Source: Liriodendron chinense
Taxonomy: Eukaryota; Streptophyta; Magnoliopsida; Magnoliales; Magnoliaceae
NCBI GenBank assembly: GCA_003013855.2
Contig: ML058469.1
Coordinates: 4,588,001 to 4,652,000, forward strand
DNA: 64,000 bases
Direction: 5' to 3'
Under the pieces are notes generated by a model that saw nothing but the letters and a program-made list of their open reading frames with translations, searched no databases and was not told where the DNA came from. Position 1 is the stretch's first letter, and each line of letters starts with the position of its first letter. Shown in pieces: positions 21,942-34,365 of the stretch. A program made the position numbers and the translations under genes.

Positions 21942-22404
21942 TAATAATAATAAAACAAAAAAAAATTAAAAATTAAAAATGTGGACTGTTGAAAGCAACG
22001 CGGTAAGGTATAGTAGTAGACCTTACTAAGGTCGCAGCAGTACACGATCAATCACAAAAGTTTTGGATCAAGCTGCTACTTATGTTTTCCCTTCATCAAG
22101 ATCTGTGTGACCTCATCAACAAGTTGGATGGCAAATAGACATTAACGCAGACCTTAAGAAGGTTTTAATGATGGCATTAAAACACCATTGTCTCTTATGG
22201 TGTGGTTCACATGAGATTTGTACCTGTTTCATTTTTGGGACCAAGCTCTAAATTAAGCTGACAAAACGGCTGGACAGTGGATACACAACGTATACATCAA
22301 GGTCACCTTTCTTGATAGCCGTCGCAGCTAATCCGCATAAGGTCGAAAAGGTGCATACATTTTGGAGGGGATTGTGTGGTGACCCCAATGCCATAGCTAT
22401 GTGG

Positions 22405-22836
22405 TGTCAGGAGATGTGGGGCCCACCAAGATGTATGTTTTCTATATCCATTCCGTCCATCTATTTTTTAAACTCATTTTAGGGATGAGACAAAAAATGA
22501 AGCAGATCCACAGCTCAAGTGGGCCATAACACACGATGCAGTTGGGATAATGACACCCACAGTTGAAACCTTCCTAACGCCTAAGGCCTGCCATAACGTT
22601 TATTTGCCATTCAAGGAGGTCACACAAACCTGGATGAAAAGAAACAATAAATATACATTTATCAAAAACTTTTGTGGCCCACAAGAAGTTTTTAATGGTG
22701 ACCGTTCACTTACCATTGTTTCCTTGGTGTGGTACACTTGAGATTTTTTGGTCTATATTTTTGGGCTCATGCCATAAAATGAGCTGGTAAAAGATGAACG
22801 GCATGGATGAGACACATACATCACGGTAGGCCCCCA
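22405..22836. mobile_element. Palindromic element copy (unit 2)
   Basis: Pair of 14,840-15,265. It begins GTGGGGCCCACCAAGATG and retains a longer right arm (GGGCTCATGCCATAAAATG) that lost seven bases in unit 1. Confidence 0.78.
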
Positions 22837-23908
22837 GAGTTTACTCAGTACACAGTCTGCTTCCGCGAACTATGTGGAGGCCTAGCGTTATTGTCCAAAC
22901 TCAGCCTCACTGGAATTATAGCAAGGTCTTGGACCATGATCAATATCTTGGTTTGGACTGTAACTAAGTGCACTTGCCACGCATGTTATCTATCTGGACC
23001 ATCCATTTCAAAGACAGTCCCTTGGATGAGCTATGGCCCAAAATTCACATTGCTTGGACAATCTTTAGTCATCTGATGGTTGGTCTGCAATGAATCTGTT
23101 GATAATAAAATCAGGCAGGTTTCACCATTAAGAAGTCCATTGAACAGACGGATAGGATCATCAATTGGTTTAAGGTTAGCCCATCCAAGAGCTGCCCTAG
23201 ACTGGACCAAAGAGCACACGTGCCACTTGCACGGTGGGATGGTTGATCACACATGGGAATCATGCCATCACTCCTCATTTTCATGTGGAAATAGATCCGG
23301 TGTTAAACTGCATGTGTCATCACCGTGCAATTAGGGCCAAAAGGAGGTGATGAGATCGGACGGCTGGCGATCAATTTGTTTCTGATACATGATCACATAC
23401 AGGCAGGAAGCCGTACCACAACTTGAGGTACCGTACCATTTTCCCTGCCAACATTCCACTTGTTTAGGACATTAGTACCATGAAATATAGGGTAGGTCCC
23501 ACCATGAATCAGTTCGCCTTTCTCAGTAGTCAGGCTGATCCGCTCACTATGTGGGCCCCACATGCATCTCAAGTCAGACCGTCAGTTTGCTATTGGTTTC
23601 ACCCATGTGGCCCACTTGATAAGCAGAATGGCATGAGTTTTGCTCCAGGTGACCTGTATGGTGCGGCCTACGGCTTCCATGGTGCTGCTGTCTCACTGAA
23701 GTGCCACGTTGGTAGGAAAAGATGGAGAGCTGATTAGCTATTACCCAGGGAACAGCTTAGTGAGTGTTACCCTAACCGTGTGGGGCCATTTCAATGAAGT
23801 TCTTTTACATCTATGACATCCAAATGTTTTGCCATCTTATTTTAGGAGGTGAAATCAAATTCTAAGAAGATTCAAATCTCAGGTGGACCATACCACTAGT
23901 AACAGTGG

Positions 23909-24036
23909 GGTTAGTACACACCCCACTGTTAGTCCACCCACCCCCACAGTTAGGCACACCACAATGTTAGCCACCCAGGCTTTGGAGTTGATACCAGGAC
24001 CTAAGTGTTGAAATGAGGTTATTCTCACTCAGTCAA
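23909..24036 (-). mobile_element. tRNA-derived SINE (putative, unit 2)
   Basis: Pair of 16,334-16,456. It retains TTGATACCAGGACCTAAG where the B-box region lies. Confidence 0.6.
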
Positions 24037-24780
24037 TCCAGCCACATCTATTAACATGGATTATGGAAGCTTTGATCTAGTGAGAATTCTTCCTTATTAA
24101 GGTGAGGGCTTGCATGTGGGTCCCAAGTCCATGGATAGGAAGTTTCCATCATGGACCCGACATCACCTGATTATTTTAATTTATTTTTTTAACACTTGCC
24201 ACCCATTTTGCATGCCCTTAAATTATACGGTGGTGATTATTCCATCATGGTCATTCTGGGCTCATTTGCAAAGTACGGTGGATGATTCCTCGACCCTCAA
24301 TCATCTTTATTCACTTTAGGTGGGCCCACTTGGACCCTATCGAAGCATGAAGAAAAATTCATATTGGATTGTGGACCTCAATCATGGTAGTTTATCTTAA
24401 TTTCGACAAGTAGAATTAAGAATTTATTTAGTTGTATAAGCTCTATTGTAGCAAAACATAAAATTTTGACCTCATGATCATATCTTCATCATCTAAGGAG
24501 CAAGTGGTGATTTGACATTTAATAGACCCTTAAAAATGAGTTCGTGTCGTTTATGAATTAGAAGTTTAATTAAATTAAGATATATAGACTCATTATGTAT
24601 CATTGATCAAATCTCTAATCCTTAATTTCTGTTAACTAAAATGATATGAACTCATTTTTAAGTGTCTCAAACAGGTCTTAAGTGTTTCCCAACTAATTGG
24701 TATTGGTTGCAAGAAGCCCATTTCATCAGAGTACTGCTTTATCAAGGATATCATATTCTATCTTCTTCTTATTTTTCTTC

Positions 24781-24930
24781 TTTTTTTGGTTAGTACACAC
24801 ACCCCATTGTTAGTACACCCACCCCCACACTTAGTCACACCGCAATGTTAGCCACCCCCCACTTGGGAATACCAAGACCTCAGTGTTGAAAAGATGTTAT
24901 CTTCACTCGGTCTACCACTTGAGCTATGGA
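24781..24930 (-). mobile_element. tRNA-derived SINE (unit 2)
   Basis: Pair of the best-preserved copy at 17,201-17,350 with the same A box (24,911-24,926) and poly-T tail. Confidence 0.7.
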
Positions 24931-25203
24931 TATCGGGGTGCATCAAGGACCATATTCTCAGTTAAACCATAGTTCATCAAATGCCTGCATGAGCTTGAAA
25001 CATGAAATTGGCAGGATTCATGACAAAATAATTGATATGCTTTTTTATTTATTTTCTCTTAGATAAGATCTTTGTTACAATCTTCCTATAAAACATGCAC
25101 TCAATATGGCATCTGAAAAGCATAAGAAAAAGGAGAAGCAAGAGAGAAATGAAGCAAACCAACTTCCATCAACTGCAGCAGTAGACCATAAGAGATTTGA
25201 GCT

Positions 25204-25362
25204 TCATGAGCTGTAATGATAAACGGGATAGACAGCGACTACACCTCGCCGTCGAGGTGGGACACACACCACCATAAGCGCTAGAGCAATAGTCACAACC
25301 AGGAGGAATCCCATCATATCTAGACCACCTTCATCTAATCCGGAGCAACACACCTTCCCCAT
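25204..25362 (-). CDS. Small single-pass membrane protein, 52 aa (copy C)
   Basis: Unit-2 copy of the gene at 17,624-17,782, with an identical predicted protein; I noticed only one or two silent differences over about 400 bp. Features are as for copy B: N-terminal MGKVCC, acidic linker, one transmembrane helix, PPRRRG, tyrosine-bearing tail. The flanking promoter-like sequence is duplicated with it, so both copies could be expressed. Function unknown. Confidence 0.5.
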   Translation of the reverse strand: MGKVCCSGLDEGGLDMMGFLLVVTIALALMVVCVPPRRRGVVAVYPVYHYSS

Positions 25363-25909
25363 AGCCCAAAACAAGAGAACCCAAGTGAGATAATCAATGT
25401 TTGGGTGTGAGAGATGGTTAGTCTTAAAGAGTCTATATGAAAGGACGACTTGGGAGTCAAGGTCGTCATGGAAATTTCCTCCAACTCTCCAAGCCGTGTC
25501 TGCTGGAAAGTATTTTTCCACCATAAACTTTAGGAAAGTCCCCACTAGAAACCATGCTAAGCCCACGCTCGTGTGCAACCACACATGTGCCGGCATGGCA
25601 TGGTAGGTCTATGGTCCAATCCATCTATCAGAATGGAAACATTCAATTGATTCCCTAACCCAACACTGGTAAGGTGGGCCATAGTTTGTAAAATAAATGT
25701 ACCTGCATATCAATGCGAGGAAAACAAGTTAAACACGCACTAAAAGTCACGCGGGAATGTGGGCAATGACACAAAAATGACATAGGCCAGATGATCCTAA
25801 CCGCTTGATTTGAGGATTTAGTGTATGTGAATGTGGACCACTGATGTACGTCTATTTTTTTAAGGAGATGATACGGTTGAGACTGAAGAGCCGAATCCAA
25901 TGCTCAATC

Positions 25910-26330
25910 TATCGATTGTATATCCACGCTGTTCATCAATTTTCTAGCTTAATTTAGGCCATGGTCCAAAAACTGAAGAAGATAGAATTTTCAGGTGGAC
26001 CATACAACAGGAAATAGTGGTTATTGACCATTAAAAACCTTTTGTGGGCCACAAAAGTTTTAGATCAAGCTGATATTTGTTTTCTCCTTTCATCCAGTTC
26101 GTTTTTCACCTTATCAACAGGTTGGATGGTCAATAAAAATTACGGTGGACACTAGGAAGATTTTAATGGTGGGCGTTTAATGACCAGTGTTTCCTGTGTC
26201 GTGGCTCATCTTAATTTTTTTATCTGTTTCCTTCTTAGGAGCTTATCCCAAAATAATCTGTAAAATAGATGGATGGAGTGGATTTACAATGAATGCATTA
26301 CGGTGGTCCCTGCGGTCAGGGTCTCACCCA
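25910..26330. mobile_element. Palindromic element copy (unit 2)
   Basis: Pair of 18,330-18,765, with the same arms and the same GGTCAGGGTCTCACCC terminus. Confidence 0.78.
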
Positions 26331-26394
26331 CATCGCTTGTTCCTGAGTCGCTGCCAAGTTGCTCTCGCGGTTTACGTTGCCGCCCCGGTCTTAC

Positions 26395-26910
26395 CCTATA
26401 TAGGGCCCACCTTGATGCATGTATTCTGTATCCACGCCGACCATCTGTTTTGAAAGATCATTCTAGAGAATGAACTTAAAAAATAAATAAATAAATAAAA
26501 AAGAACCAAGTCTTGGGGGGACCATGCTATAGGAAATCAAATAAATAAATAAATAAAAATAAAAAAAGAACCAAGTCTTAGGGGGACCATGCTATAGGAA
26601 ACAATAGTGGTGAATGCTCCACCATTAAAAGCTTCCTAAGGCCCTTCATAATATTTTTTTTCATGTTTATTTTCCACCCAATCTGTAGATAAGGCAAAAA
26701 GAATCTGGATGAAGGGTTAAAACAAATATAATCCAGATCCAAAACTTCTGTGGCTCATAAGAAAGTTTTTAATGGTCAATCACCACTTTTTCCTATGGTA
26801 TGATCCACTTGACAATTGGATTTACTTCATTTTTTGGATCATGGCCTGAAATGATACGGAAAAACGTATGGACGGTGTGGATATTGAATAATTATATTAT
26901 GGTGGGCTCT
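26395..26910. mobile_element. Palindromic element copy with AATA repeats (unit 2)
   Basis: Pair of 18,800-19,345. The AATA-rich duplication differs in length between units, as expected for microsatellites. Confidence 0.75.
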
Positions 26911-26982
26911 GCTATAAAGGAAATCTTAGATGAGGCCTGTGTTGCACCTGATTGCAACTTTGTCCTCGCTATCCATCGCACG

Positions 26983-27284
26983 TAGGCCTAGCAACGGTCA
27001 TGTTGAACATGTGTGTCATGTCATGATCGTGTTGTGTCGTTCTTGTTGTGTCAAAAATTTGCTCCCCCAAACCTGTCCGTTAACCAACGGGTTGAAATCT
27101 AGAAACCCAAACTCATTCGTTAGTTTAGTGGGTTACCCGCAACCCAACCCGTTTAACCCGTTAAATAAATGGGTCGTGCTTTCGTAGGCAAAGAAATGAA
27201 GAAGGGGCTTGATTCAACAAAGATTTTGGAGTGTGGCCATGTGGGGCTATGAGCAGAAAGATGGAGAAAACTCTCGAGTGTGTG

Positions 27285-27326
<42 letters not shown>

Positions 27327-27566
27327 TTATTGGCTATCTTAGTTTCTTAGGAATTCCTCACTACACTAAGGATAATTACCAAAATGCCCTCACTAATGGG
27401 TTAAACGGGTTTCGTGGGTGAAACACTGACATGACCCGTTATGTTAACGGGTCTTAACAGGTCAACCCATTAGTGACTCGACACGAAAAGTCTGGACTCG
27501 AACATTGGTTTTTTTCATGCGGGTTTCGTGCGGGTTGGTGGGTCGTGTAGAATTTTGCCATGCTTA
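26983..27566. mobile_element. hAT-like element (unit 2)
   Basis: Pair of 19,411-19,989. Starts TAGGCCTAGCAA after ATCGCACG, and ends before ATCTGACG. Confidence 0.75.
27290..27324. repeat. (GA)n microsatellite (unit 2)
   Basis: Perfect GA run inside the hAT-like element, slightly longer than its unit-1 allele. Confidence 0.95.
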
Positions 27567-27574
27567 ATCTGACG

Positions 27575-27690
27575 TAGGGTTGTCAACGGGCTGGGCTGGG
27601 GTAGGTGTCAGCCTAGTTTTTTAACTTCTACGGTTGAGCCTATTCAAAATCTTGATTTTCAGGCCCAAGCCCGGCCCATTGACACCCCTA
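27575..27690. mobile_element. 116-bp hAT-type MITE (unit 2)
   Basis: Pair of 19,998-20,113 with the same inverted ends. Confidence 0.65.
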
Positions 27691-27713
27691 CTCAGACGCA
27701 GATTATACACTAA

Positions 27714-28367
27714 GGGCATGTTTGGTTGGCATCAGGAAACCTATTTCCAGCGAAATTCAATTTTAATTGGTGTGTTTGGCAACAATTCCAGCCAAATAGG
27801 AATCCATCTGGAAACCTAAATTGGCTAGAATCGGGATTAGTGTGGAGGACCGTCTGTACGGGAGGGAAAAGAGGCGGAAGTGAGTGTCATTCAATAATGA
27901 CAATAATACCCCTAGGGTGGTGCACACCTCGATGTACATGTTGTACATCTATGATGTATACATTTTATACCCACGCGGTCCATCAATTAAGGGCATTAGA
28001 CCAAAAATGAGGTAGATCCAAATCTCAAGTGGACTACACCACAGGAAAACAGTATTGATTGAACATCCACCATTAAAAACTTCCTAGGGCCCACTATAAT
28101 GTTTATTTGTCATCCAACTTGTCCATCTGTCTTGTGGGACTACTATAGGCTAGGTGTCAAGTTCTCGGGTGGATCCAAAGCCCAAGTGGGCCATGGTGCA
28201 AGCAACAGTAGAATTACACAGTTTTCAGCCAAATAAAATATGGACTACACGGTTCTCAACCCAATCAGCAAGCTCCAAATGAAATCTGGTTTCCAATTCA
28301 GTTCATGCAATTTTGGATTCCAACACTGAAATTTGGATTTTCTCTGGAATCTGCAGCCAAACAGGCC
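27714..28367. mobile_element. Tourist/PIF-like element (unit 2)
   Basis: Pair of 20,137-20,804. Here the right end is CCAAACAGGCC followed by TTA, closer to the expected PIF terminus than in unit 1. The nested palindromic arm is at about 27,925-28,121. Confidence 0.6.
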
Positions 28368-28434
28368 TTAACCTCGCCTGTCTCCAGCTCGGAACAGGCA
28401 GGGGCTTTGAGGAGGCTATCATGATTTATCAGTT

Positions 28435-28670
28435 TATCAAAACCGTCCATCCATTTTTTTTCATGTCATTTTAGGATGTAAGCCAAAAAATGACGTTACC
28501 GGTGTGTGTTTAGTTCTCCATGTCTGTTCCACTTTATCGTTGCATCTGCCTCATTTTTTTTTAGCTTATATCCTAAAATGATGGAAAATTGAATGGATAA
28601 ATCACGGTGGTCCCTCAGAGGTCCCCGCCTGTTACGAGCTGGGTACAGGGAGTGGGTTGTACCTAATCCG
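28435..28670. mobile_element. Compact palindromic element (unit 2)
   Basis: Pair of 20,838-21,090, ending GTACCTAATCCGCG. Confidence 0.65.
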
Positions 28671-28769
28671 CGTTGGTCTTATCTCCCTTTTCCTAGAAAG
28701 GTCATTGGTAGGCACCAGAACCTTCTGGAACATTTCTTGTCTGAAGCGCGTGTAACACATGAGTTACGT

Positions 28770-29195
28770 GGCACCTAGATTGTCGTGTATGTGTTTCAAT
28801 CCACGCGGTCCATCTGTTTTGCTAGCCCATTTCAGGGCATAGGCTTAAAAAATAAAGCAGATCCAAACCTCAGGTGGGCCCACCACAGGAAAAGGTGGTT
28901 ATTGAAGGCCTATCATTAAAAAATTCTATGGCCCACCCTAATGTTTATTTGTCATCCAACCTACTGATAAAGTCACATCAACCTATATGAAAGGGAAAAC
29001 ACAAATATCAATTTGATCAAAGAAGTTTTTAATGATGGCCATTCAATCACCATTGCCTTCTGTGCTACGGTCTACCTAAGATTTGGATTTGGTTCATTTT
29101 TGTGTTCGTGACTTAGAATAGGCTGGCAAAACGGATGGATGACATGGATATAAAACACATACATTGTATGTAGGTGGCCCCACAGCCACGGATCC
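28770..29195. mobile_element. Palindromic element copy (unit 2)
   Basis: Pair of 21,190-21,615; the arms are almost unchanged. Confidence 0.78.
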
Positions 29196-29366
29196 ACCCA
29201 CCAATCGATTGCGTCGTGACCAACAATACCACGGATGCAACCAGGCCTTAGTGACCAGATTATGTGGGGCCCACCCTGATGAATGTGTTTTATCCTTGTC
29301 CTCTATCCCTTTCTCCTGTTCATTTAGGGCATGAGCCAAGTACATTCAAAACTACACCCAAATCCA

Positions 29367-29526
29367 TGGCTCCAGTGGGAGACAGAGTGAAGATCACCTC
29401 ATTTCAACACTAAGGTCTGATAGCGAGGGTGGCTAATATTGCAGTGTGACTAACAGTGGAGGTGGGTTATAATAATGCGCAGCCAATAGGGTTCATGCGT
29501 TGCATGACTAAAAAAAAAAAAAAAAA
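29367..29526 (+). mobile_element. tRNA-derived SINE (putative, unit 2)
   Basis: Pair of 21,789-21,941, with a longer A-rich tail. Confidence 0.6.
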
Positions 29527-29638
29527 CAAAACAAAAAAAAAATTAAAAATTAAAAATGTGGACTGTTGAAAGCAACATGGTAAGGTATAGTAGTAGACCT
29601 TACTAAGGTCGCAGCAGTAAACGATCAATCACAAAAGT

Positions 29639-31740
29639 AAGGATTTTTCTTGGATTGACGGGTTACTACCGGCGATTTATCAAAGACTTCTCAAAGATCG
29701 CCCAACCGCTCTCCCAACTCACCTGCAGGGATATCAAGTTCGCTTGGAACAAAAAGGCTGAAGTAGCATTTCAAGAGTTGAAAGATAAGCTAACATCAAC
29801 TCTTATGCTAATACTGCCTAAGTAAGGGATCAAGTTTACCATATACACCAACACATCACATGTTAGTTTGGGATGTGTGCTGATGCATAAGGAAAGAGTG
29901 ATCGCATATGCCTCCTGGCAGTTGAGGAAGCAAGAAGAGAATTACCCCACTCACGATCTTGAATTGGCAGTGATGAGCTTTGCACTCAAGCTATAGAGAT
30001 ATTACTTGTGTGGTGAAGAAATTGAACTTTTCTGCGGCCACAAGAGCCTGAAGTATATTTTCACTCAGCAAGATTTGAATACATGGTAGCAATGGTGGAT
30101 GGAAACACTTAAGGATTTCAACTTCGAGGTGTCCTATAACCTAAGCAAGGCGAATTTAGTAGCTAGCACCTTGAGCCGCAAGAAGGTTCACAGGTTCGAC
30201 ACACTGTACTTATGTTGAAGGAATGGGACATGTTAGAGTTTATGTGAGATTTTGATCTAAAGCTCAACATTGTGGAGCCTCATGAGAAAATAACTCATCT
30301 TCACCTTGAGCTGGCTATCGCCAATCGAATCATTGAGGCGCAAGATCAAAATGGGTTGTTGCTTAGGATGTATGAAAGAGCAACACAAGAGGAGAATTCT
30401 GATTGGAGAATCAATGCAAATGGAGGATTACAATTTAATGGACGATTGTGTGTTTCGAGCATCCATGAGTTGAAGAAAGAAGTGTTGGATGAGGCTCACT
30501 ACTCCAAGCTAGTGATTCATCCAAGAAGCACCAAAATGTACTAGGATGTGAAGAGCAATTACTAGTGGGACAACATGAAGAGTGAGATTATGGATTATGT
30601 GCCGAGATGTCCTACATGCCAACAGGTTAATGCCGAGCATTGTAGACCATTGGAACTCCTACAACCGATACCAATTGTCGAATGGAAATGGGATTACATC
30701 TCCATGGACTTCATTTTCAGAATACTGAAAAAAAGAAAGGGACACAACTCCATTTTGGTGATTGTCGACCGATTATCAAAATCAGCCCACTTCTTGCCTA
30801 TTCGTGTGATGACTCCCACGGAGGATTTGGCAAAGTTATAGATCAAAGAAATTGTGCCATTGTAGGGAGTGTCATTAGAGATCATGAAAGATAGAGATAC
30901 CCGATTCACATCTATCTTCTAGACACAAATCCAACAAGCGATGAGTGCGACTTTGAAATACGGCACCGTGTTTCACTCTCAGACAGATAGGAAAACTGAG
31001 CGGGTGAATAAGGTTTTGGAAGATATGTTTCATGCTTGCACATTAGACTTCAATGACAATTGGGATGACTATCTTCCATACGCCAAATTCACTTATAACA
31101 ATAGCTTTTAGGCCAGCATTGGAATGACAGCTTTATTAAGCCTTGTATGGGCGCCCATGCTGAGCTCCGCATTGTTGGACTAAAGTTGGAGAGAAACTTG
31201 AACGGACTGGTATTGGTTCAACTCACGTCTGAAAAGATTCATATCATTAGGCAAAGAAGACATCTGGAGTTCATGGTGGGAGACCACTTGTTCTTAAAGG
31301 TCTCCCCCATAAAAGGGTTGTTGTGTTTCGAAAAGAAAGGGAAACTGTCACAGCGCTACATCAACCCATTTCAAATTATGAATCGTTTCAACACCGTCGC
31401 ATATCGCTTCGCACTACCGACATCTCTTTCGAGCTTGCACAATGTGTTTCACATCTCGATGTTGAATAAATACGTGGCCGATCCATTGCACATTATCAAG
31501 AGGGAGCAAGTGAAATTGTGTGAGAATGCCACCTATGAACTATGATCGACTCGCATCCTCGACAGGAAGAAGCAAGTGCTTTGCAACAAGGCCATCCCAC
31601 TGGTAAAGGTATTGTGGACTCAAGACATGGAAGAAGAGGCCATATGGGAGACTGAAGCCGAAGTTTGTAAGAACTGCCCACAAATACTTGAGGAGTACAA
31701 GCAGGTACAATTTCGATGACAAAATTCTTTTAAGGGAGGG
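29639..31740 (+). pseudogene. Ty3/Gypsy pol remnant (chromovirus-like), 5'-truncated
   Basis: Reading starts inside reverse transcriptase (FLGLTGYYRRFIKDFSKIA). It continues through RNase H (LGCVLMHKERVIAYAS), a zinc-binding integrase head (RCPTCQQVN), the integrase core (MDFIFR; KDRDTRF; HSQTD with ERVNKVLEDM) and a chromodomain-like C-terminus (LDRKKQVLCNKAIPLVKVLW). The first RNase H catalytic Asp is replaced by Asn (codon at 29,850-29,852). Many stops break the frame, for example at 29,823, 30,541 and 30,838. The N-terminal half of pol and gag are absent because the element starts exactly at the segmental-duplication edge. It ends in a purine-rich tract (AAGGGAGGGGTAGA) before the LTR. 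Clade Tekay/Del is likely from the C-terminal domain order, not proven. Confidence 0.85.
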
Positions 31741-31746
31741 GTAGAT

Positions 31747-33474
31747 TGTAACGTCTTATAAAATTTTCATACTCAACCTTAGCTTTTACACAAGCATTTC
31801 GGTCTCAGGATAGTGCAAGCCCAATTAATTACCATATTTCGTCTAAAAATAAGAGGTGTAGGTTGATTAGGACCGAATCACAAATTCTATAAGTTGCGAA
31901 TAAGCCACATTGTGAACTTAGGTAATCAAAACCCTAATTGTCGTACACAAGAAATTTTACTACTTAGTTCATTTCAGAAATGCCTAAATTATCCAAACAA
32001 GCTTTAGATCGTTCGTCAGTGGACTAAAAAACTTGAAACCAATGAAATTTATCCACTTTATCGGGCTTGACGTCCCTCGCGGGATGTTGAGCCAAGATTG
32101 TGCATCGAATCGCTCAACTTGGAGCTAAGAGGATAGCACATGTGATGTGTGAAGCTGATCAGAAATTACTCAAAACTTAAGTTGATTATGCCCATTCGGA
32201 CTTAACCAATTTTATGGCTTCCAAGCCGTTAGTATGTGACCAAACTTGGGACACTAATCTTGATTTTTATTCCACAAACATCCCAAATTCTTGACCTTGA
32301 TCGATGATTGGTAACCGTTAAACAAACTCTTCGTTATATCCATTGATTGTCGTATCTGAACTACATGCAATCATACCCTTATGTAGATCACCTCTTGTGG
32401 TAACTATCCCATGGGTTAGAATGACTCATGTGATCCCAAGTGGGCCCCAAATGCTAAAACTAACTTCCCATGGGGTTATAAGAACAAATACCTAGTCACA
32501 AGGGCATTTGTTACTCATCTGGCACTATAAATACACTTCATTTGGGCTCTCCTCTCCTTCATCAAAATTTGCCCTAGAGTAAGAGAGAAAGAGAAGGAGA
32601 AGGAGAAGAAGACAATGAGAGTGAGATATAGTGAAAGCTAGGATTGTGGTTCCCAAATCTAAAATTCAAGCTCTCACTATTGTATACGAAATGACTAATA
32701 AAGGTCAAACTGAGCATGCATACATAGCATGGGTATTATTGGGTAACTAGCTTACTGTTAAAGGCCAAAATATTGTTCGAACGACCTTCATTCACGTATG
32801 AGTGTTAGTGGGTGCCTGGTTGACTATTAAATATCAGTGCACCGTCTGAACTCCCTTCCTTTATACTTTTTTCCAGAGACATGCATTACCCGCCATAACA
32901 TACATGCATCCAACCAACTAGTCTAAGGGATTTATTGCTTTGTTATGCTATCATTCCTTACGTTTGATTGATTTGATAGTATGTGTAACTTAGAAAAATA
33001 ATACTATTGAGCTGATCACTCACTCCCATCTGGGTCGGTGTTTTAATGCTTTTGACGTAGGTACCACCGAGGCCGACACCTTAGATGAGTCCTACTTGGA
33101 CCCTACAGAAGAGATCTCCTATTTCCAGATTTCAGATGGACAATTATAACTGGCTCATTTCATCGTCAAGCTATTGTAGACATTTTTTTACAAAGAACGC
33201 AATACTTGATACTTTAAATTACTTGTGGACTTATATATTGGAGTTCCCAACTGTGTGAACTCCATACTTGAAGGGATGTATGTTTGTATATTTTAGGATT
33301 TTTTATTTAGTTACACTTATATTTAGATAGTTACACAGTACTACTTAGTTTAGCTTAAATAATTGTTTAAATACTAATCAAACCATATAGGGAAATCACG
33401 CTTCCGCAAACAAAAGTGACACCCGAAATATTGGGGATCGAGTTCGTGCTCGACTACTGAAATTTGGGGCATTA
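31747..33474 (+). mobile_element. 3' LTR of the truncated chromovirus-like element
   Basis: Begins TGTAACGTC right after the polypurine tract and ends near GAAATTTGGGGCATTA. A core promoter-like CTATAAATAC is at 32,524-32,533. No matching 5' LTR is in the window, so the length of about 1.7 kb is estimated from the terminal motifs. Confidence 0.6.
32525..32532 (+). promoter_or_regulatory. TATA box in the LTR
   Basis: TATAAATA inside the LTR, followed about 50 bp downstream by GAGAAAGAGAAGGAG. This is the position expected for a retrotransposon promoter. Confidence 0.45.
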
Positions 33475-33475
33475 A

Positions 33476-33890
33476 AGTTTTATGTCCACATAATCCATCC
33501 ATTTTGTTGGTCCATTTCAAGGCGTAATTCCAAAAATGAAGCAGATCCAAGTCCTAGGTGGACCACATTACAAGAAACAAAGGATGGAACGCCCAACATT
33601 AAAAAATCCCTAAGCCCCATCGTAATGTTTATTTTCCATCCAACCTGTTGATAGGGTCACATAAACCTAGATAAAGGGAAAGCATGAATACCAACTTGAT
33701 CCAAAACTTTTGTGCCCCTAAGAAATTTTTTATGGTGATCATTCAATCACTATTGTTTTTTGTGGTGTGGTCTACATGAGTTTTGGATCTGCTTCATTTT
33801 TATGCTCATGCCCTAGAATGAGATGACAAAATATATGGATGGCATGGATTTAAAACACACACTTCACGATATTCCCCGCAGTCACAGATC
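33476..33890. mobile_element. Palindromic element, left end cut at the LTR border
   Basis: Starts within the left arm (CATAATCCATCCATTTTG) and has both arms and the centre (CCATCCAACCTGTTGATAGG). The right end is CCCCGCAGTCACAGATCCAC. Confidence 0.75.
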
Positions 33891-34365
33891 CACCCATCTT
33901 GGTGGTTCTTCGGATATACCGAATCGACATCTACATACATAACTAACAAGCAGTAAGAACGAGAAATGTTAATTCAATTAGTCATGTAGAAAGGCACATG
34001 ACTCTCCACGCCAATTTTTTAATTTAATTAGTCATGTACAAAGGCGCATGACTTTCCACACCATTTTTGTGGTGACCACCAACACCGTGAATATGCACTA
34101 CATATATCCCTAATGACCGAAGTATGTGGGGCCCACCATGATGTATGTGTGTTATCCTTACCATATGTTTATACTCGTTTTTTGCGCATCGACTCAAACC
34201 AATGAGATGTCGCCATGTGTCAACACTACGCATTTAATAATGGATAAAAATCTTACTCACGCCTTGAGAATATCTTTTACCCCACCTCATTCAGTGGCAC
34301 ATCACCTCCCAAAAGCAGAATGGTGTAGATTCGTATGCACGTCTATGAATAAAATGCCACAATGA
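33891..34365. other. Non-genic sequence between palindrome and LTR
   Basis: Has a short two-copy repeat (AATTAGTCATGTA(G/C)AAAGGC at 33,976 and 34,025) and a fragment of a palindromic-element left end at 34,128-34,160. No ORF of interest. Confidence 0.5.

Larger units (their letters stand above)
14504..22061. repeat. Segmental tandem duplication, unit 1 (7,558 bp)
   Basis: Colinear with 22,062-29,638 over its whole length. In stretches compared by eye identity is about 97-98%, with small indels. The hexamer AAAAGT is present at all three junctions (14,498-14,503; 22,056-22,061; 29,633-29,638). The unit contains one small membrane-protein gene, several palindromic elements, three SINEs, one hAT-like element, a 116-bp MITE and a Tourist-like element. 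Confidence 0.93.
22062..29638. repeat. Segmental tandem duplication, unit 2 (7,577 bp)
   Basis: Second copy of 14,504-22,061. It ends abruptly at AAAAGT (29,633-29,638), where a truncated Gypsy pol gene starts. The homologue of each unit-1 feature is offset by about 7,558-7,580 bp. Confidence 0.93.

Noticed and set aside
34200..34365. Possible tRNA gene
   Set aside because: No cloverleaf can be folded. The only tRNA-like boxes in the window belong to the SINE family.
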